A DNA stretch of 64,000 nt from Oceanimonas sp. GK1 (GCF_000243075.1 NC_016745.1:2497001-2561000); one strand, 5' to 3'; positions 1 to 9,706 are shown, counted from the stretch's first letter. The notes: generated from the letters alone by a model not told the origin. Numbers and translations: made by a program.

Positions 1-408
1 AATGGGATTGCCGGTGCCGTCGAGAAATTCGTGCCGGCAGTGCACGGCGCCGTTTTCCCGCCGGGCGCTGGCCCGGTAGTGTATGCGGTGAAACCTGTCC
101 TTGTGGGCCACCCACACCGGCTCCAGCCGGCCCAGCCGGCTGGAATGTTCGCTGACCCCGGGCCTGTGCTCGCGGTAGGTCAGGGTAATGGCCAGCTCAT
201 CGGCAGACTGGCCCTCTTCGGTGCGGAAAAAGTCTTCTTCGGCAAATTCGTAGCAACAGCCTCCCCGCCCCATCAGCCGCCACAGGGCCCGGAACAGGCT
301 GGTCTTGCCCCAGGCGTTCTCCCCCATCAGGGCGGTACTCTGATCCAGCGGCAGGGAAAGCTGGTTGATACCGAGGAAATTGCGGATCTGAACGTGCTCA
401 AGATACAT
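1..408 (-). CDS. ybjD: YbjD-type OLD-family ATP-dependent endonuclease, 5' part only
   Basis: Only the first 136 codons lie in the window; the gene runs off the left edge. The N-terminus shows an SMC/RecF-like ATPase start, with a Walker A motif GENAWGKTSL at about residues 29-38. It then follows the E. coli YbjD pattern closely (an LTYREHRPG segment, then RFHRIHYRA and FLDGTGNPI). YbjD belongs to the DUF2813/OLD family, which couples an ABC-type ATPase to a Toprim nuclease; the nuclease half would lie outside the window. The ATG at 408 is the natural start because homology begins there. The role is inferred to be DNA repair or phage-related, and no in-window neighbour adds support. Confidence 0.8.
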   Translation of the reverse strand, partial: MYLEHVQIRNFLGINQLSLPLDQSTALMGENAWGKTSLFRALWRLMGRGGCCYEFAEEDFFRTEEGQSADELAITLTYREHRPGVSEHSSRLGRLEPVWVAHKDRFHRIHYRASARRENGAVHCRHEFLDGTGNPI

Positions 409-439
409 GAACGCTGTCCGGTCGGTGGATGAAAGAGGA

Positions 440-721
440 TCAGTGGCGGTAGAGCACCTTGATCAGATGATAGCCAAAACGGGTTTTCACCGGCCCCTGC
501 ACCTTGAGCTCGGGTCCGGTGAACACCGCCTTGTCAAAGGGACCGGCCATGTCGCCCTTATTGAACTCCCCCAAATCACCGCCCTTTTTGCCGGACGGAC
601 AGAGGGAGTGTTTTTTGGCGAGCTGGTGAAAGTCGGCGCCCTGGTCGAGCCGGGCCTTGAGGGCCTGACACTCGGCCTCGGTTTTTACCAGAATATGCAG
701 GGCACAGGCACGTTTTGCCAT
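440..721 (-). CDS. ppiC: PpiC parvulin-type peptidyl-prolyl cis-trans isomerase
   Basis: The protein is 93 residues, the same length as E. coli PpiC, and matches it along its length. It is a single parvulin domain (ALHILVK at the start, [17 protein letters not shown] in the middle, [13 protein letters not shown] at the end). It catalyses proline cis-trans isomerisation in the cytoplasm; there is no signal peptide. The reading frame stays open upstream to 997, but the extra part is low-complexity sequence encoded by the C/G-rich repeat, so the ATG at 721, where homology begins, is chosen. It is a single-gene unit between the ybjD-type gene and the ectoine operon. Confidence 0.92.
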   Translation of the reverse strand: MAKRACALHILVKTEAECQALKARLDQGADFHQLAKKHSLCPSGKKGGDLGEFNKGDMAGPFDKAVFTGPELKVQGPVKTRFGYHLIKVLYRH

Positions 722-796
722 GACAGCGTCTCGTTGAAATAAAAGCGATGGGGCAAGTGTGCCAAATTGCGGGGTTGGACGGAAGAAGATAGAGCG

Positions 797-893
797 CCCT
801 CCCCTTTTCAGGGGGAGGGATGGGGTGGGGTTGCCGGCGCCAGACGTGGGCTGAATCAATCCCCTCCCGGCCTCCCCCTTAACCAAGGGGGAG
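797..893. repeat. Bipartite C/G-rich double-hairpin repeat, copy A
   Basis: Two adjacent hairpin modules. One is a CCCTCCCC / GGGGGAGGG stem followed by ATGGGGTGGGG; the other is a CCTCCCCCTT / AAGGGGGAGG stem preceded by CCCCTCCCGG. The same modules occur at 9626-9702 and 29203-29275, but here the module order is swapped. It lies just 3' of the leftward ask gene and may end its transcript. Confidence 0.7.
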
Positions 894-911
894 GTGTACA
901 TTCTGCCTGAG

Positions 912-2348
912 TTACGCCACGGCCAGAGCCACGGTGTCGGCGTGGGTCTGCACCAGCTCGTCATGCAGGGCCACCACCGCCTGCTCGTAGTACTCATCGT
1001 CCACGATAAACTGCATTTCCACCGCCCGCAGCGACTGATGCACGGCGCGCACCGGCACCTCGGCCTTGTTCAGGGCGCCCACCGAGCGGGCCAGCAAGCC
1101 GGGAATGCTCATGTCGCTGCCCACCGCCGACACCAGCGACACCTTGTGGGTGGTGACCTCGGCATTGGCAAAGTGGCGCTGCAGCGCACTGACCAGCCGG
1201 CGCACCTGCTTGCGGTTGCCCGCCACATAATAGGTGAGGGTGTTGGCGTTCATGTCCTTGGCCACCAGGTTCAGGTGCATCTTGTCGAGCTCGTCGGTAA
1301 AGCCCTCGGCATAATGGGACACTCGGCCCACCATGTCCTGATCGAACAGCTCCACCGCAAACAGGTTGCGACGACCGGCCACCATTTCCACACAGGGAGC
1401 CGGACTGCGGTAATCGGTGGTGATCAGCGTCCCCTCGTGATCCGGTTCAAAGGTATTGCGTACCCGCAGCGGAATGCCCTGCTGGCGCAATCCCTTGGCG
1501 GCCTGGGGATGAATGGCCTCCATGCCGAGGTTCGACAGCTGATCGGTTACGTCATAGTTGGTGCGGCCAATGGGAATGACCTGATCTTCCCCGGCCAGGC
1601 GCGGATCGGCGCTGCTCAGGTGGTATTCCTTGTGAATGATGGCTTCCCGGGCACCGCTGAGCACCGCCAGCCGGCTGAAGGTCATCTCGCTGTAGCCCCG
1701 GTCAAAGCTGCTCATCAGCCCTTCCCGGCAATGGGCGTAACCGGTAACCACCGGCAACTGGGAAGACAAGTCTACCCGGGCCAGGGCCTGGGTCAGGACC
1801 TCATCCAGCGGCAGGGCCTCGTCGGTGCGCCAGCCGGTGAGATCCATCAGCACCGCATTCACCCCGCTCTGACGCAGATACAGCACCATGTTATGGGCAC
1901 TGTGGGCCTCGCCCATGGCAGCCAGCAGTTCGCGAATGGTCTGCAATTGTTCTGCCAGCTGAAACTGGCCAAAGGCACAGACCCGGCGCAGGTGGTGCAG
2001 GCAGTCGCGAATGCCGGCCATGCGCTCGCGCAAAAAGGCATCGGCCAGGGCCCGCTCCGGGGTGACACCGAACATTTCCTCGTTGATCTGGGCCATGCGC
2101 TGGCCGACGTTGTCCAGGGCCTGTACCCAGGCATTGTCGTCTTCGGCATCGGCAAAGGTGGCATACACGCCGGGAGCCCCGGTGCGCTTGCACTCCAACA
2201 GGCCGTCGGTAATGCCGCCAAAGGCCGACACCACCAGCATGCGCTGGTAATAACTATGCTGGTTGCGGTTATACAGCACGATATTGTCTCGCACCGCCTG
2301 ATACTGGCTCATGGAGGTGCCGCCGATTTTTTCTACTGTATGTGACAC
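912..2348 (-). CDS. ask: Ectoine-cluster aspartokinase (Ask_Ect)
   Basis: Aspartate kinase, which phosphorylates L-aspartate in the first step towards aspartate semialdehyde, the ectoine precursor. The kinase motif KIGGTS lies at residues 7-12 and regulatory ACT-type sequence follows in the C-terminal third (LVSAVGSDM, then [16 protein letters not shown]). The frame is open to 2399, but homology starts at [16 protein letters not shown] at 2348 is preceded by GGAG nine bases upstream, so I take GTG as the start (478 residues). It is the last gene of ectABC-ask, and its place there makes it the ectoine-dedicated isoenzyme, thought to escape amino-acid feedback inhibition. Two strong hairpins separate it from ectC. 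Confidence 0.88.
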   Translation of the reverse strand: MSHTVEKIGGTSMSQYQAVRDNIVLYNRNQHSYYQRMLVVSAFGGITDGLLECKRTGAPGVYATFADAEDDNAWVQALDNVGQRMAQINEEMFGVTPERALADAFLRERMAGIRDCLHHLRRVCAFGQFQLAEQLQTIRELLAAMGEAHSAHNMVLYLRQSGVNAVLMDLTGWRTDEALPLDEVLTQALARVDLSSQLPVVTGYAHCREGLMSSFDRGYSEMTFSRLAVLSGAREAIIHKEYHLSSADPRLAGEDQVIPIGRTNYDVTDQLSNLGMEAIHPQAAKGLRQQGIPLRVRNTFEPDHEGTLITTDYRSPAPCVEMVAGRRNLFAVELFDQDMVGRVSHYAEGFTDELDKMHLNLVAKDMNANTLTYYVAGNRKQVRRLVSALQRHFANAEVTTHKVSLVSAVGSDMSIPGLLARSVGALNKAEVPVRAVHQSLRAVEMQFIVDDEYYEQAVVALHDELVQTHADTVALAVA

Positions 2349-2397
2349 TCTGTGGTTCTCCCGTTCCCTGATCTGAATGTTTGATATTTTTGAGCGC

Positions 2398-2467
2398 ACA
2401 TTTTCAATGGGCTTGGGTTTTGCCCTGCCCAGTGAAAATGTCCGGTACGGGGGCCTGAGCCCCCGTA
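2398..2467 (-). promoter_or_regulatory. Two stem-loops between ectC and ask
   Basis: Bases 2446-2454 (TACGGGGGC) pair perfectly with 2459-2467 (GCCCCCGTA) around a four-base loop. Bases 2398-2405 (ACATTTTC) pair with 2434-2441, and the stem extends inward with one mismatch. Neither hairpin is followed by a clear T-run in the leftward direction. They look like intercistronic RNA structures (partial terminator or processing site) rather than the end of the operon; their function is inference. Confidence 0.55.
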
Positions 2468-2473
2468 TTGATC

Positions 2474-2881
2474 TCAGCCTTCCGCTGCTTCCGTTTCCAG
2501 CGGGTAGACGCCGTCGGCGTCGTGCACTTCCTTGCCGGTGAGCGGCGGGTTGAACACACAGGCCATCTTCATGTCCTCACTGCCGCCACGCAGCAGATGC
2601 TCGTCATGCTGGTCGAGAATATAGAGGGTGCCCGCTTCAATGGGATAAATCTTGCCGGTGGCCAGGTCTTCAATTTCGCCGTTACCGCTCATGCAGTACA
2701 CCGACTCCAGGTGATTCTGGTAGTGGATGTGGGTCTCGGTGTTGGCATAGATGGTGGTGATGTGAAACGAAAAGCCCATCTTGTCGTCTTTGAGCAGCAT
2801 GCGGGTGCTGTCCCAGGTGCCGGTTTCGGACTCGACGCGGCGTTCGGTTTTCTCACAGTCGGCAAGGGTACGTACTATCAT
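2474..2881 (-). CDS. ectC: L-ectoine synthase EctC
   Basis: Cupin-fold enzyme that cyclises N-gamma-acetyl-diaminobutyrate to ectoine with loss of water, the last step of the pathway. The 135 residues begin [17 protein letters not shown] and contain the cupin metal and substrate region ([17 protein letters not shown], then [12 protein letters not shown]), matching EctC in length and sequence. An earlier in-frame start at 2941 would add 20 residues that translate the palindrome upstream. The ATG at 2881 is preceded by AAAGGAAA and is preferred. It lies between ectB and ask in the operon and makes a cytoplasmic compatible-solute enzyme. Confidence 0.96.
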   Translation of the reverse strand: MIVRTLADCEKTERRVESETGTWDSTRMLLKDDKMGFSFHITTIYANTETHIHYQNHLESVYCMSGNGEIEDLATGKIYPIEAGTLYILDQHDEHLLRGGSEDMKMACVFNPPLTGKEVHDADGVYPLETEAAEG

Positions 2882-2913
2882 GGTATTTCCTTTAGTTTGT
2901 TCGGTATTTGCGA

Positions 2914-2929
2914 CCCCGCCATGGCGGGG
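2914..2929. repeat. Perfect 16-bp palindrome between ectB and ectC
   Basis: CCCCGCCATGGCGGGG is perfectly self-complementary and lies in the 82-bp gap between ectB and ectC. There is no T-run beside it. It may form an intercistronic RNA hairpin or a protein-binding site. Confidence 0.5.
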
Positions 2930-2963
2930 CCGTATTGTCACATTTCAAGGCGGTAATGCAGGC

Positions 2964-4244
<1,281 letters not shown>

Positions 4245-4295
4245 TTAAAGTCCGAGTTCAAATCGTTAAATGCGGAAAATGCGCGAAAAAGAGGC

Positions 4296-4802
4296 TCAGG
4301 CGAGCGGAATGCGATAGAGGATCTCGCTTTTGCTGTCGCCGCCGAAGTGACGCTCCTGGTCGAACAGCACATGGCGTGCGCCCTGACTGGCGCCCCGATC
4401 CCGGGCCACGCTTTCAAACAGCCCCCAGGACGCGGCATTGTCGGGCGTGATGGTGGTTTCAATACGGCGCACGCCCTGGCAGGCCTCGGCGTCGAGCAGG
4501 TTGTCGAGCAGGCGACGGGCCAGCCCCTCTCCGCGGGCGCGTTTATCTATGGCTACCTGCCACACGAACAGGGTGTCCGGCTCGGTGGGCTTGCGGTAGG
4601 CAGAGATAAACCCCAGCAGGGTGCCGTCGTCTTCGTCTTCGGCCAGCATGCAGGTGTCGGCAAAGTGCGAGCACTGCAGCAGGTTGCAATAGGTGGAATT
4701 GGTATCCAGGGGTTTGCAACGGTCAATCAGCAGATTGACGTTACGACCGTCCGTGGCATTGGGATGTCGCAACACAAGTTGTAGGTCAACGGTGGTATCC
4801 AT
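4296..4802 (-). CDS. ectA: L-2,4-diaminobutyric acid acetyltransferase EctA
   Basis: GNAT-fold acetyltransferase that transfers acetyl from acetyl-CoA to the gamma-amino group of diaminobutyrate. The 168-residue protein shows the GNAT acetyl-CoA-binding segment VAIDKRARGEGLARRLLDNLL at about residues 82-102 and the EctA hallmark TNSTYCNLLQCSHFADTC near residues 34-51. It is the first gene of ectABC-ask. The long AT-rich leader upstream (from about 4803) should hold the osmotically controlled promoter, but I could not assign -35 and -10 boxes with confidence. Confidence 0.95.
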   Translation of the reverse strand: MDTTVDLQLVLRHPNATDGRNVNLLIDRCKPLDTNSTYCNLLQCSHFADTCMLAEDEDDGTLLGFISAYRKPTEPDTLFVWQVAIDKRARGEGLARRLLDNLLDAEACQGVRRIETTITPDNAASWGLFESVARDRGASQGARHVLFDQERHFGGDSKSEILYRIPLA

Positions 4803-5384
4803 AATGTATGGCTCTACTCTCTTTTGGTTAGTGAGCTAATCAAAAAATCCTTTATTAACCTAACAAAACATCAATCAATTGCAAGGCGAACTGTGTGAAT
4901 TTAATTTGAACCACATACATTATTACCGCAACCGGGCATGGGGATCCCGCCCGGCAGACAGGCCCCCTCATTCCCTTTAATCCCCTGCCACCAAAGGCCT
5001 GAACGGCACCCACCCCTGCAAAGGGGAATGCCGACCAGCGGCACATTGCACCGCGATAAATTTTGTCACACCATGGTATTAACAGGGCCACCAAAACACT
5101 CGCCGCAGGCCCTCCATTCTCTTTTCACCGCTCGTCACCAACCCGCAACCTCACCCGGCACCACCCCTCCACCTGACTTTCCACCGAGCCACACCCACGC
5201 CCCAGCATTACTCACAACCCGAATCAATCAACATCATGACCACAGCACCGACAAACTCATTAGATCACTAAACAGAAGACTAAGATCCTTTTCAGGGCGA
5301 TAATTTGAAAGCGAACGATTGGCGGGGTATCCTTGACGCCCTTGTTCACGTTTCGCTCACCCTTGGCATTCCCACGGTACCCTC
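4803..5384. other. Divergent intergenic region upstream of ectA, with a C-rich, G-poor tract
   Basis: About 580 bp with no credible gene. Next to ectA (4803-4925) the DNA is AT-rich and is the likely site of the ectoine promoter, but no convincing sigma-70 pair with proper spacing was found. Bases 5112-5220 are strongly strand-biased: by my count 57 C against 10 G in 109 bases of the + strand, so a leftward transcript through here would be G-rich. Short ORFs in the region (for example 4855-5094) have no recognisable protein features. Confidence 0.5.
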
Positions 5385-6257
5385 ATGCTCAAACACCTTA
5401 CCGCCCTGCTGTTATTGTGCTTTTCCTGGCCGCTGCTCGCCGCCGAGCCCGCTCCCGAGCCAGGCGAGGCCACCGAAGAAGTGCGTACCCGGCTCACGCC
5501 CTTTATGGAGCGGTACATGCTCGACGAGCTGAAGGCGCTGCGCACCGAAATGGCCCAGTTCCGCGTCAACGTAAAGGAAGAGGTGGTACAAAAGGAGCTG
5601 GGCGTGGCCGACAAGGCCATGAGCTACGCCAATATCACGGTGACCTATTTTTTCTACCTGCTGGCGGGGGCGGCCTCGGTGCTGGCCATAGTAGGCTGGC
5701 AGTCGCTGCGCGAGCTTAAGAAATCGGCCCGGGAGTACGTGGAAACCCAGATGAAGCAGATCACTGACAACTACGAACGCAAGCTGCGACAGATTGAGCG
5801 TGAACTGCAGAGAAAAACCAAAGTCATCGCGGAAAACTACCGGGAAATTGAACGATTCCAGGAAGTACACGGGCTCTGGCTGCGCGCCAGCCAGGAGCAG
5901 AGTCCCCAGGCCAAGATGGAAATTTACGATCAGATCCTGCACATCAAGCCCGGTGATCTCGATGCCCTGACCCACAAGGCCGATGCGGCCCTGATGATGA
6001 ACGAACGCCAGTGGGCCCTGAGCCTGTGCAACCGGGTGATGCAGGTGGATCCGCAAAACGCCCATGCGCTCTATCAGCGCGCCTGCGCCAATGCCGGCAT
6101 GGGTCACGAGGAGCAGGCCCTGAGCGATCTGGAGCTGGCGGTAGCCAACAACGTACACCTGCGCCATGTGGCGGCGGAAGACGAAGAATTCGAGCCCCTG
6201 CGCCAGCACCCGCGGTTCCTGGAGCTGACCACGGATGCACTCGAGCCGGCCCAGTAA
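5385..6257 (+). CDS. Membrane-anchored coiled-coil/TPR protein, function unknown
   Basis: I do not recognise this as a named gene. The 290-residue product starts with a Sec signal peptide (hydrophobic LTALLLLCFSWPLLA, then AEPAPEP). One transmembrane helix follows near residues 86-105 (ITVTYFFYLLAGAASVLAIV), then a charged coiled coil (about 110-160, ending RKTKVIAENYREIERFQEV). The C-terminal half is TPR-like (residues about 175-270, with repeats such as GDLDALTHKADAAL and PQNAHALYQRACANAGMG). The family style suggests a scaffold at the inner membrane. It is a single-gene unit and no strong ribosome-binding site is seen before the ATG, so the start is the least certain part. Confidence 0.75.
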   Translation: MLKHLTALLLLCFSWPLLAAEPAPEPGEATEEVRTRLTPFMERYMLDELKALRTEMAQFRVNVKEEVVQKELGVADKAMSYANITVTYFFYLLAGAASVLAIVGWQSLRELKKSAREYVETQMKQITDNYERKLRQIERELQRKTKVIAENYREIERFQEVHGLWLRASQEQSPQAKMEIYDQILHIKPGDLDALTHKADAALMMNERQWALSLCNRVMQVDPQNAHALYQRACANAGMGHEEQALSDLELAVANNVHLRHVAAEDEEFEPLRQHPRFLELTTDALEPAQ

Positions 6258-6389
6258 CTTGTCGGGGATTGTTCACTAAAAGCTCATAAAACAAATTTGC
6301 ACAACTCGTGAAAAAAATTGATTTTGCGTGCCGGGCCCCAGTGCCATACTTTCCGCGAATATCAATGCCACGTTAGAGTGAGAGTGCAT

Positions 6390-6728
6390 ATGAGCTTTGA
6401 GTCAGCCAAGCCGTTTCAGGACTTTACCCACTTCCCGCGCGGGCTGCGCCGCTGTGGCGAGTTCACCGTGACCGAAGCCCAGCTGCTTGAACAATGCGGC
6501 CATGCCATGCTGGGACTGTATACCGGCCAGCGGGCACCGATGACCGATGAGGAGCAGCGCTTTGTGGAGCAGGTGCAGCAGCAGGCCGCCCCCGAACTTC
6601 GCCACGCCAAGGTATGGATGAAGTACCTCAAGGTGATCGGACCGCGCCGGGTGCACCGCCTGTGCTCTCCCATGAGCGGCGGCAACAGTGAAGACGACTA
6701 CGAGCCGGTGGAAGACACCGCCGACTGA
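6390..6728 (+). CDS. maoP: MaoP/YifE-like DUF413 protein
   Basis: A 112-residue soluble protein matching the DUF413 (YifE) family in length and pattern (FPRGLRRCGEFTVTEAQLLEQ, then LGLYTGQRAPMTDEEQRFVE and WMKYLKVIGPRRVHRLCSP). In E. coli the family member MaoP works with the maoS site in organising the Ori macrodomain; the same role here is inference. The frame is open from 6318, but the ATG at 6390, where homology starts and a GAGAG sequence lies upstream, is the likely start. A strong terminator follows 6 bp after the stop codon, so it is probably a monocistronic gene. Confidence 0.8.
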   Translation: MSFESAKPFQDFTHFPRGLRRCGEFTVTEAQLLEQCGHAMLGLYTGQRAPMTDEEQRFVEQVQQQAAPELRHAKVWMKYLKVIGPRRVHRLCSPMSGGNSEDDYEPVEDTAD

Positions 6729-6734
6729 TGCCAG

Positions 6735-6760
6735 AAGGCCGGAGCTGCTCCGGCCTTTTT
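6735..6760 (+). terminator. Rho-independent terminator after the maoP-like gene
   Basis: An AAGGCCGGAG / CTCCGGCCTT stem with a two-base loop, followed by TTTTTGTTTT. Confidence 0.85.
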
Positions 6761-6840
6761 GTTTTCCCGGTCATTCACTTGGGTTCCCCGCCCGAGTCAC
6801 GCATAATGAACGGCAAACACAGCCAAGTGCATAAAGAACG

Positions 6841-8256
6841 ATGAGCGAGCAGAGCCTGCCCACCTTTTACTTCTACGACTTCGAGACCGCCGGTGTCAGT
6901 CCGGCGAAAGACAGACCGGTGCAGTTTGCCGGCATTCGTACCGACGCCGACTTCAACGAGCTGGGCGAGCCGCAGATGTTTTACTGCCGGCTGCCCGCCG
7001 ACTACCTGCCCTCGCCCGAGGCGACGCTTATCACCGGCATCACGCCGCAAAAGGCCCAGCAGGACGGCCTGTGCGAGGCGGACTTTATCGCCCGCATTCA
7101 TGAGCAGTTCAGCCAGCCACAAACCTGCATACTGGGCTACAACAACATTCGCTTCGACGACGAAGTCACCCGTTACGCCCTGTACCGCAACTTTCATGAT
7201 CCCTACGCCTGGAGCTGGCAGCAGGGTAATTCCCGCTGGGATCTGCTCGACGTGGTGCGCGCCTTTTACGCCCTGCGCCCCGAGGGCATTCAGTGGCCGG
7301 AAGACGAGGACGGCCGGCCCAGCTTTCGGCTGGAGCGGCTCACTCAGGCCAATGGCATCGATCACGGCCAGGCGCACGATGCCCTGGCCGACGTCCGCGC
7401 CACCATTGCCCTGGCCCGGCTGCTGAAACAGGCCCAGCCCCGGCTGTTTGACTATCTGTTTGAGCTGCGCCGCAAACACAAGGTCAAGGCGCTGATCGAC
7501 ATCATCAACAGCAAACCCCTGGTGCACGTGTCGGGCATGTTCTCCCCCTGGCAGGGCTGTGCCAGCTGGGTGGCGCCCCTGGCCTGGCATCCGGAAAACG
7601 CCAACGCGGTGATTTGCGTGGATCTGGCGAAAGACCTCTCGCCCCTGGTGGAGCTCGACGCCGACACCCTGCGCCAGCGCCTGTACACCAAAAAAAGCGA
7701 GCTGGGCGAGCTGCCGCCGGTACCGCTGAAACTGGTGCACATCAACAAGTGCCCGGTGTTGGCCAAGGCGGCGGCCCTGTCCGAGCAGCGGGCCGACGAG
7801 CTGGGCATCGACCGGGCGCAATGCCGGAAAAGCCTGGATTTGCTGAGAAAGCACCCGGAAATACGGGAAAAGGTCGAAGAAATCTATCAGCAGGACGGCG
7901 GGTTTGAGGCCGATGACGACGTCGACACCGCCCTTTACCGCGGCTTTTTCAGCGAGGCCGACAAGGCCGCCATGGCCCTGGTACGCAGCAGCCAGCCCGA
8001 AGCCCTGGCGGAGCTGCCGCTGCAGTTTACCGACGCCCGGCTGCCGGAGCTGCTGTTCCGCTACCGGGCGCGCAACTATCCCCACACCCTGAGCGAGCAG
8101 GAATGGCAACGCTGGCGCCTGCACTGTCAGGATAAACTCTCGGCTCATGCCGAGGCCTATATGCACCGGCTGGAGCAGCTGGTGGTCGAGCATCAGGATG
8201 ATGACACCCGGCTGGCCCTGCTACAGGCAGTGGCCCGTTACGTACAGTCCCTGTAA
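6841..8256 (+). CDS. sbcB: Exodeoxyribonuclease I (SbcB)
   Basis: Single-strand-specific 3'-5' DNA exonuclease of recombination and mismatch repair. The 471-residue product has the DEDDh catalytic set: YDFETAG (D15, E17), NIRFDDEVTR around residue 103, and HDALADVRAT with H181 and D186. The SH3-like and C-terminal helical regions follow (RKHKVKALIDIINSKPLVHVSGMF and onwards), giving nearly the E. coli length of about 475. It stands 9 bp upstream of an lrgA-like gene, so the two may share a transcript, although their functions are unrelated. Confidence 0.95.
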   Translation: MSEQSLPTFYFYDFETAGVSPAKDRPVQFAGIRTDADFNELGEPQMFYCRLPADYLPSPEATLITGITPQKAQQDGLCEADFIARIHEQFSQPQTCILGYNNIRFDDEVTRYALYRNFHDPYAWSWQQGNSRWDLLDVVRAFYALRPEGIQWPEDEDGRPSFRLERLTQANGIDHGQAHDALADVRATIALARLLKQAQPRLFDYLFELRRKHKVKALIDIINSKPLVHVSGMFSPWQGCASWVAPLAWHPENANAVICVDLAKDLSPLVELDADTLRQRLYTKKSELGELPPVPLKLVHINKCPVLAKAAALSEQRADELGIDRAQCRKSLDLLRKHPEIREKVEEIYQQDGGFEADDDVDTALYRGFFSEADKAAMALVRSSQPEALAELPLQFTDARLPELLFRYRARNYPHTLSEQEWQRWRLHCQDKLSAHAEAYMHRLEQLVVEHQDDDTRLALLQAVARYVQSL

Positions 8257-8265
8257 GATTTCCGT

Positions 8266-8604
8266 ATGAAACTGATTCGTGATTTTGCGGTGATCCTGGC
8301 CTGCCTGCTGGCGGGCAAGGCCATTGCCGCCCTGCTGCCCTTTGCCTTTCCTGCCAGTATCATCGGCCTGTTGCTGTTGTTCAGTCTGCTCAGCTCGGGA
8401 CTGGTGCGGCTGGCGTGGATCTTTGCCGGCGGCCAGCTCATTTTGCGCCACATGGCCCTGCTGTTTATTCCGGTGGCCGCCGGCCTGCTGAGTTATGTGG
8501 ACGTGCTGAGCGCCGGTCTTGGCTTTATTCTGGTGGCCGCCACCACCGGGCTGGTGCTGACCCTGCTGCTGGTGGGCTGGCTGTATCAGAGGCTGGTGTC
8601 ATGA
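8266..8604 (+). CDS. LrgA/CidA (YohJ) family membrane protein
   Basis: A small integral membrane protein of 112 residues with four hydrophobic segments (about 5-25, 28-48, 60-80 and 85-108), built like the holin-like CidA/LrgA family. The hallmark FPASIIGLLLLF is near residues 27-38. LrgA-type proteins act with an LrgB partner at the inner membrane; roles in murein-hydrolase control, export of small metabolites or pyruvate transport have been proposed. The partner follows directly with an ATGA stop/start overlap at 8601-8604, so the two are translationally coupled. Which substrate applies here cannot be told from sequence. Confidence 0.88.
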   Translation: MKLIRDFAVILACLLAGKAIAALLPFAFPASIIGLLLLFSLLSSGLVRLAWIFAGGQLILRHMALLFIPVAAGLLSYVDVLSAGLGFILVAATTGLVLTLLLVGWLYQRLVS

Positions 8605-9290
8605 TGCTCTGGCTGGCCATTCCCCTGACCGTGCTGTTTTACCTGCTCACCCGCAAACTGGCGCGCCGGCTGCACAGCCCCCTGGTCAACCCCATTATGA
8701 TACCGGCGCTGCTGGTCATTGGCCTATTGCTCGCCACCGGCCAGGATCCCGCCGCCTACCAGGCCGGCACCAAGCCCCTCAGCCTGCTGCTGGAGCTGGC
8801 GGTGGTGGCCTTTGCCCTGCCGCTGTATCAGCAGGCCGCCAAAATTCGCAGCCAGCTAATGCCCATTTTGCTGTGCTGCAGCCTGTCGGTGTTGATCTCG
8901 GTGGGTACCACCCTGCTGATTGGCAGCGTCATTCATGCCAGCCCCGAGCTGCTGGCGTCGGTGGCCACCAAGTCCATTACCACGCCGCTGGCGATGAGCG
9001 TGAGCGAAGCCATGGGCGGCATTCCCGCCATTGCCGCCGGCCTGGTGATCATCGTCGGCATGATGGGGGCCATTATCGGGTTTCCGCTGATGCGGCGGGC
9101 GGGTATTCATCATCCTGAAGCCCAGGGGCTGGCCATGGGCGCCGGGGCCCACGCCATCGGTACCGGCGCCGCCGCCGAAGTGGGCACCACGCAAGGGGCT
9201 TTTTCCTCCCTAGCCATGGTAGTGTGCGGCGTGGTCACCGCCCTGCTGGCCCCGCCGCTGTTTCATCTTTACCTGTGGCTAATGAGCTGA
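8601..9290 (+). CDS. LrgB (YohK) family membrane protein
   Basis: A polytopic inner-membrane protein of 229 residues in the LrgB/CidB/YohK family. The family signature is clear: SVATKSITTPLAMSVSEAMGG at about residues 115-135, and GLAMGAGAHAIGTGAAAE at about 175-192. The ATG at 8601 overlaps the stop of the lrgA-like gene and is far better than the earlier in-frame start at 8415, which lies inside that gene. It probably works as a complex with its upstream partner. No regulator of the LysR or LytSR type, often found beside such pairs, is present nearby. Confidence 0.92.
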   Translation: MMLWLAIPLTVLFYLLTRKLARRLHSPLVNPIMIPALLVIGLLLATGQDPAAYQAGTKPLSLLLELAVVAFALPLYQQAAKIRSQLMPILLCCSLSVLISVGTTLLIGSVIHASPELLASVATKSITTPLAMSVSEAMGGIPAIAAGLVIIVGMMGAIIGFPLMRRAGIHHPEAQGLAMGAGAHAIGTGAAAEVGTTQGAFSSLAMVVCGVVTALLAPPLFHLYLWLMS

Positions 9291-9385
9291 CTGCGACCTT
9301 TGGCTAATGGCCGGGCCCGCAGGCGCCCGGCTACACTGCCAGCAACAAGCCGTTAACACGCGGAGCCACAAGGGAGTGCAAGGGA

Positions 9386-9625
9386 ATGAAGCTCTGGCTT
9401 AACATCGTTGAACCGCTGCTGCTGCTGGCAGGGCTAGTGCTGGTACTGGTGGGTTGCTGGCGTTATGGTCGGCGCAAAAAAGACTGGCTGGCGCTGCCGC
9501 GCATTGTGTTTAACCGGGCGAAGGATCTCACCCTGCAGGAATACCGCTGGTTGCGCTACGGCGGCATCTTGCTGTTTGCCGGTGTATTGGTGCGCATTGC
9601 CAGCCTGACGTTTTATCCGGTTTGA
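9386..9625 (+). CDS. Small two-helix membrane protein, function unknown
   Basis: A 79-residue protein that I cannot assign to a family. Two hydrophobic helices (about residues 7-24, VEPLLLLAGLVLVLVGCW, and 57-74, YGGILLFAGVLVRIASLT) flank a basic cytoplasmic-type loop (WRYGRRKKDWLALPR). A good ribosome-binding site (AAGGGA) lies six bases before the ATG, which supports a real gene. It follows lrgB by 95 bp and ends 1 bp before copy B of the C/G-rich repeat. Confidence 0.6.
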   Translation: MKLWLNIVEPLLLLAGLVLVLVGCWRYGRRKKDWLALPRIVFNRAKDLTLQEYRWLRYGGILLFAGVLVRIASLTFYPV

Positions 9626-9702
9626 CCCTCTCCCGGCCTCCCCCTGAACAGGGGCACTGTCTGCTCCCTCCCCTTTTTAAGGGGAGGGTTGGGGTGGGGT
9701 TT
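9626..9702. repeat. Bipartite C/G-rich double-hairpin repeat, copy B
   Basis: Module 1 is CTCCCGGCCTCCCCCTG paired with CAGGGG; module 2 is CCCTCCCC / GGGGAGGG followed by TTGGGGTGGGG. It lies between the convergent small membrane protein gene and recR and may terminate either or both. It has the same modules as copies at 797-893 and 29203-29275. Confidence 0.7.
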
Positions 9703-9706
9703 GCCT

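Noticed and set aside
894-2345. Long + strand ORF of 483 codons opposite the ask gene
   Set aside because: It is the mirror of the aspartokinase gene, rich in His, Gln and Gly as expected for an antisense frame of a GC-rich gene, with no recognisable domain.
4803-4930. A sigma-70 promoter for ectA
   Set aside because: Several TTG and TAAT-like boxes exist in this AT-rich stretch, but none has a pair with 16-18 bp spacing good enough to name.
4855-5094. Short leftward ORF upstream of ectA
   Set aside because: No ribosome-binding site or recognisable protein features; it lies in the probable ectoine promoter region.
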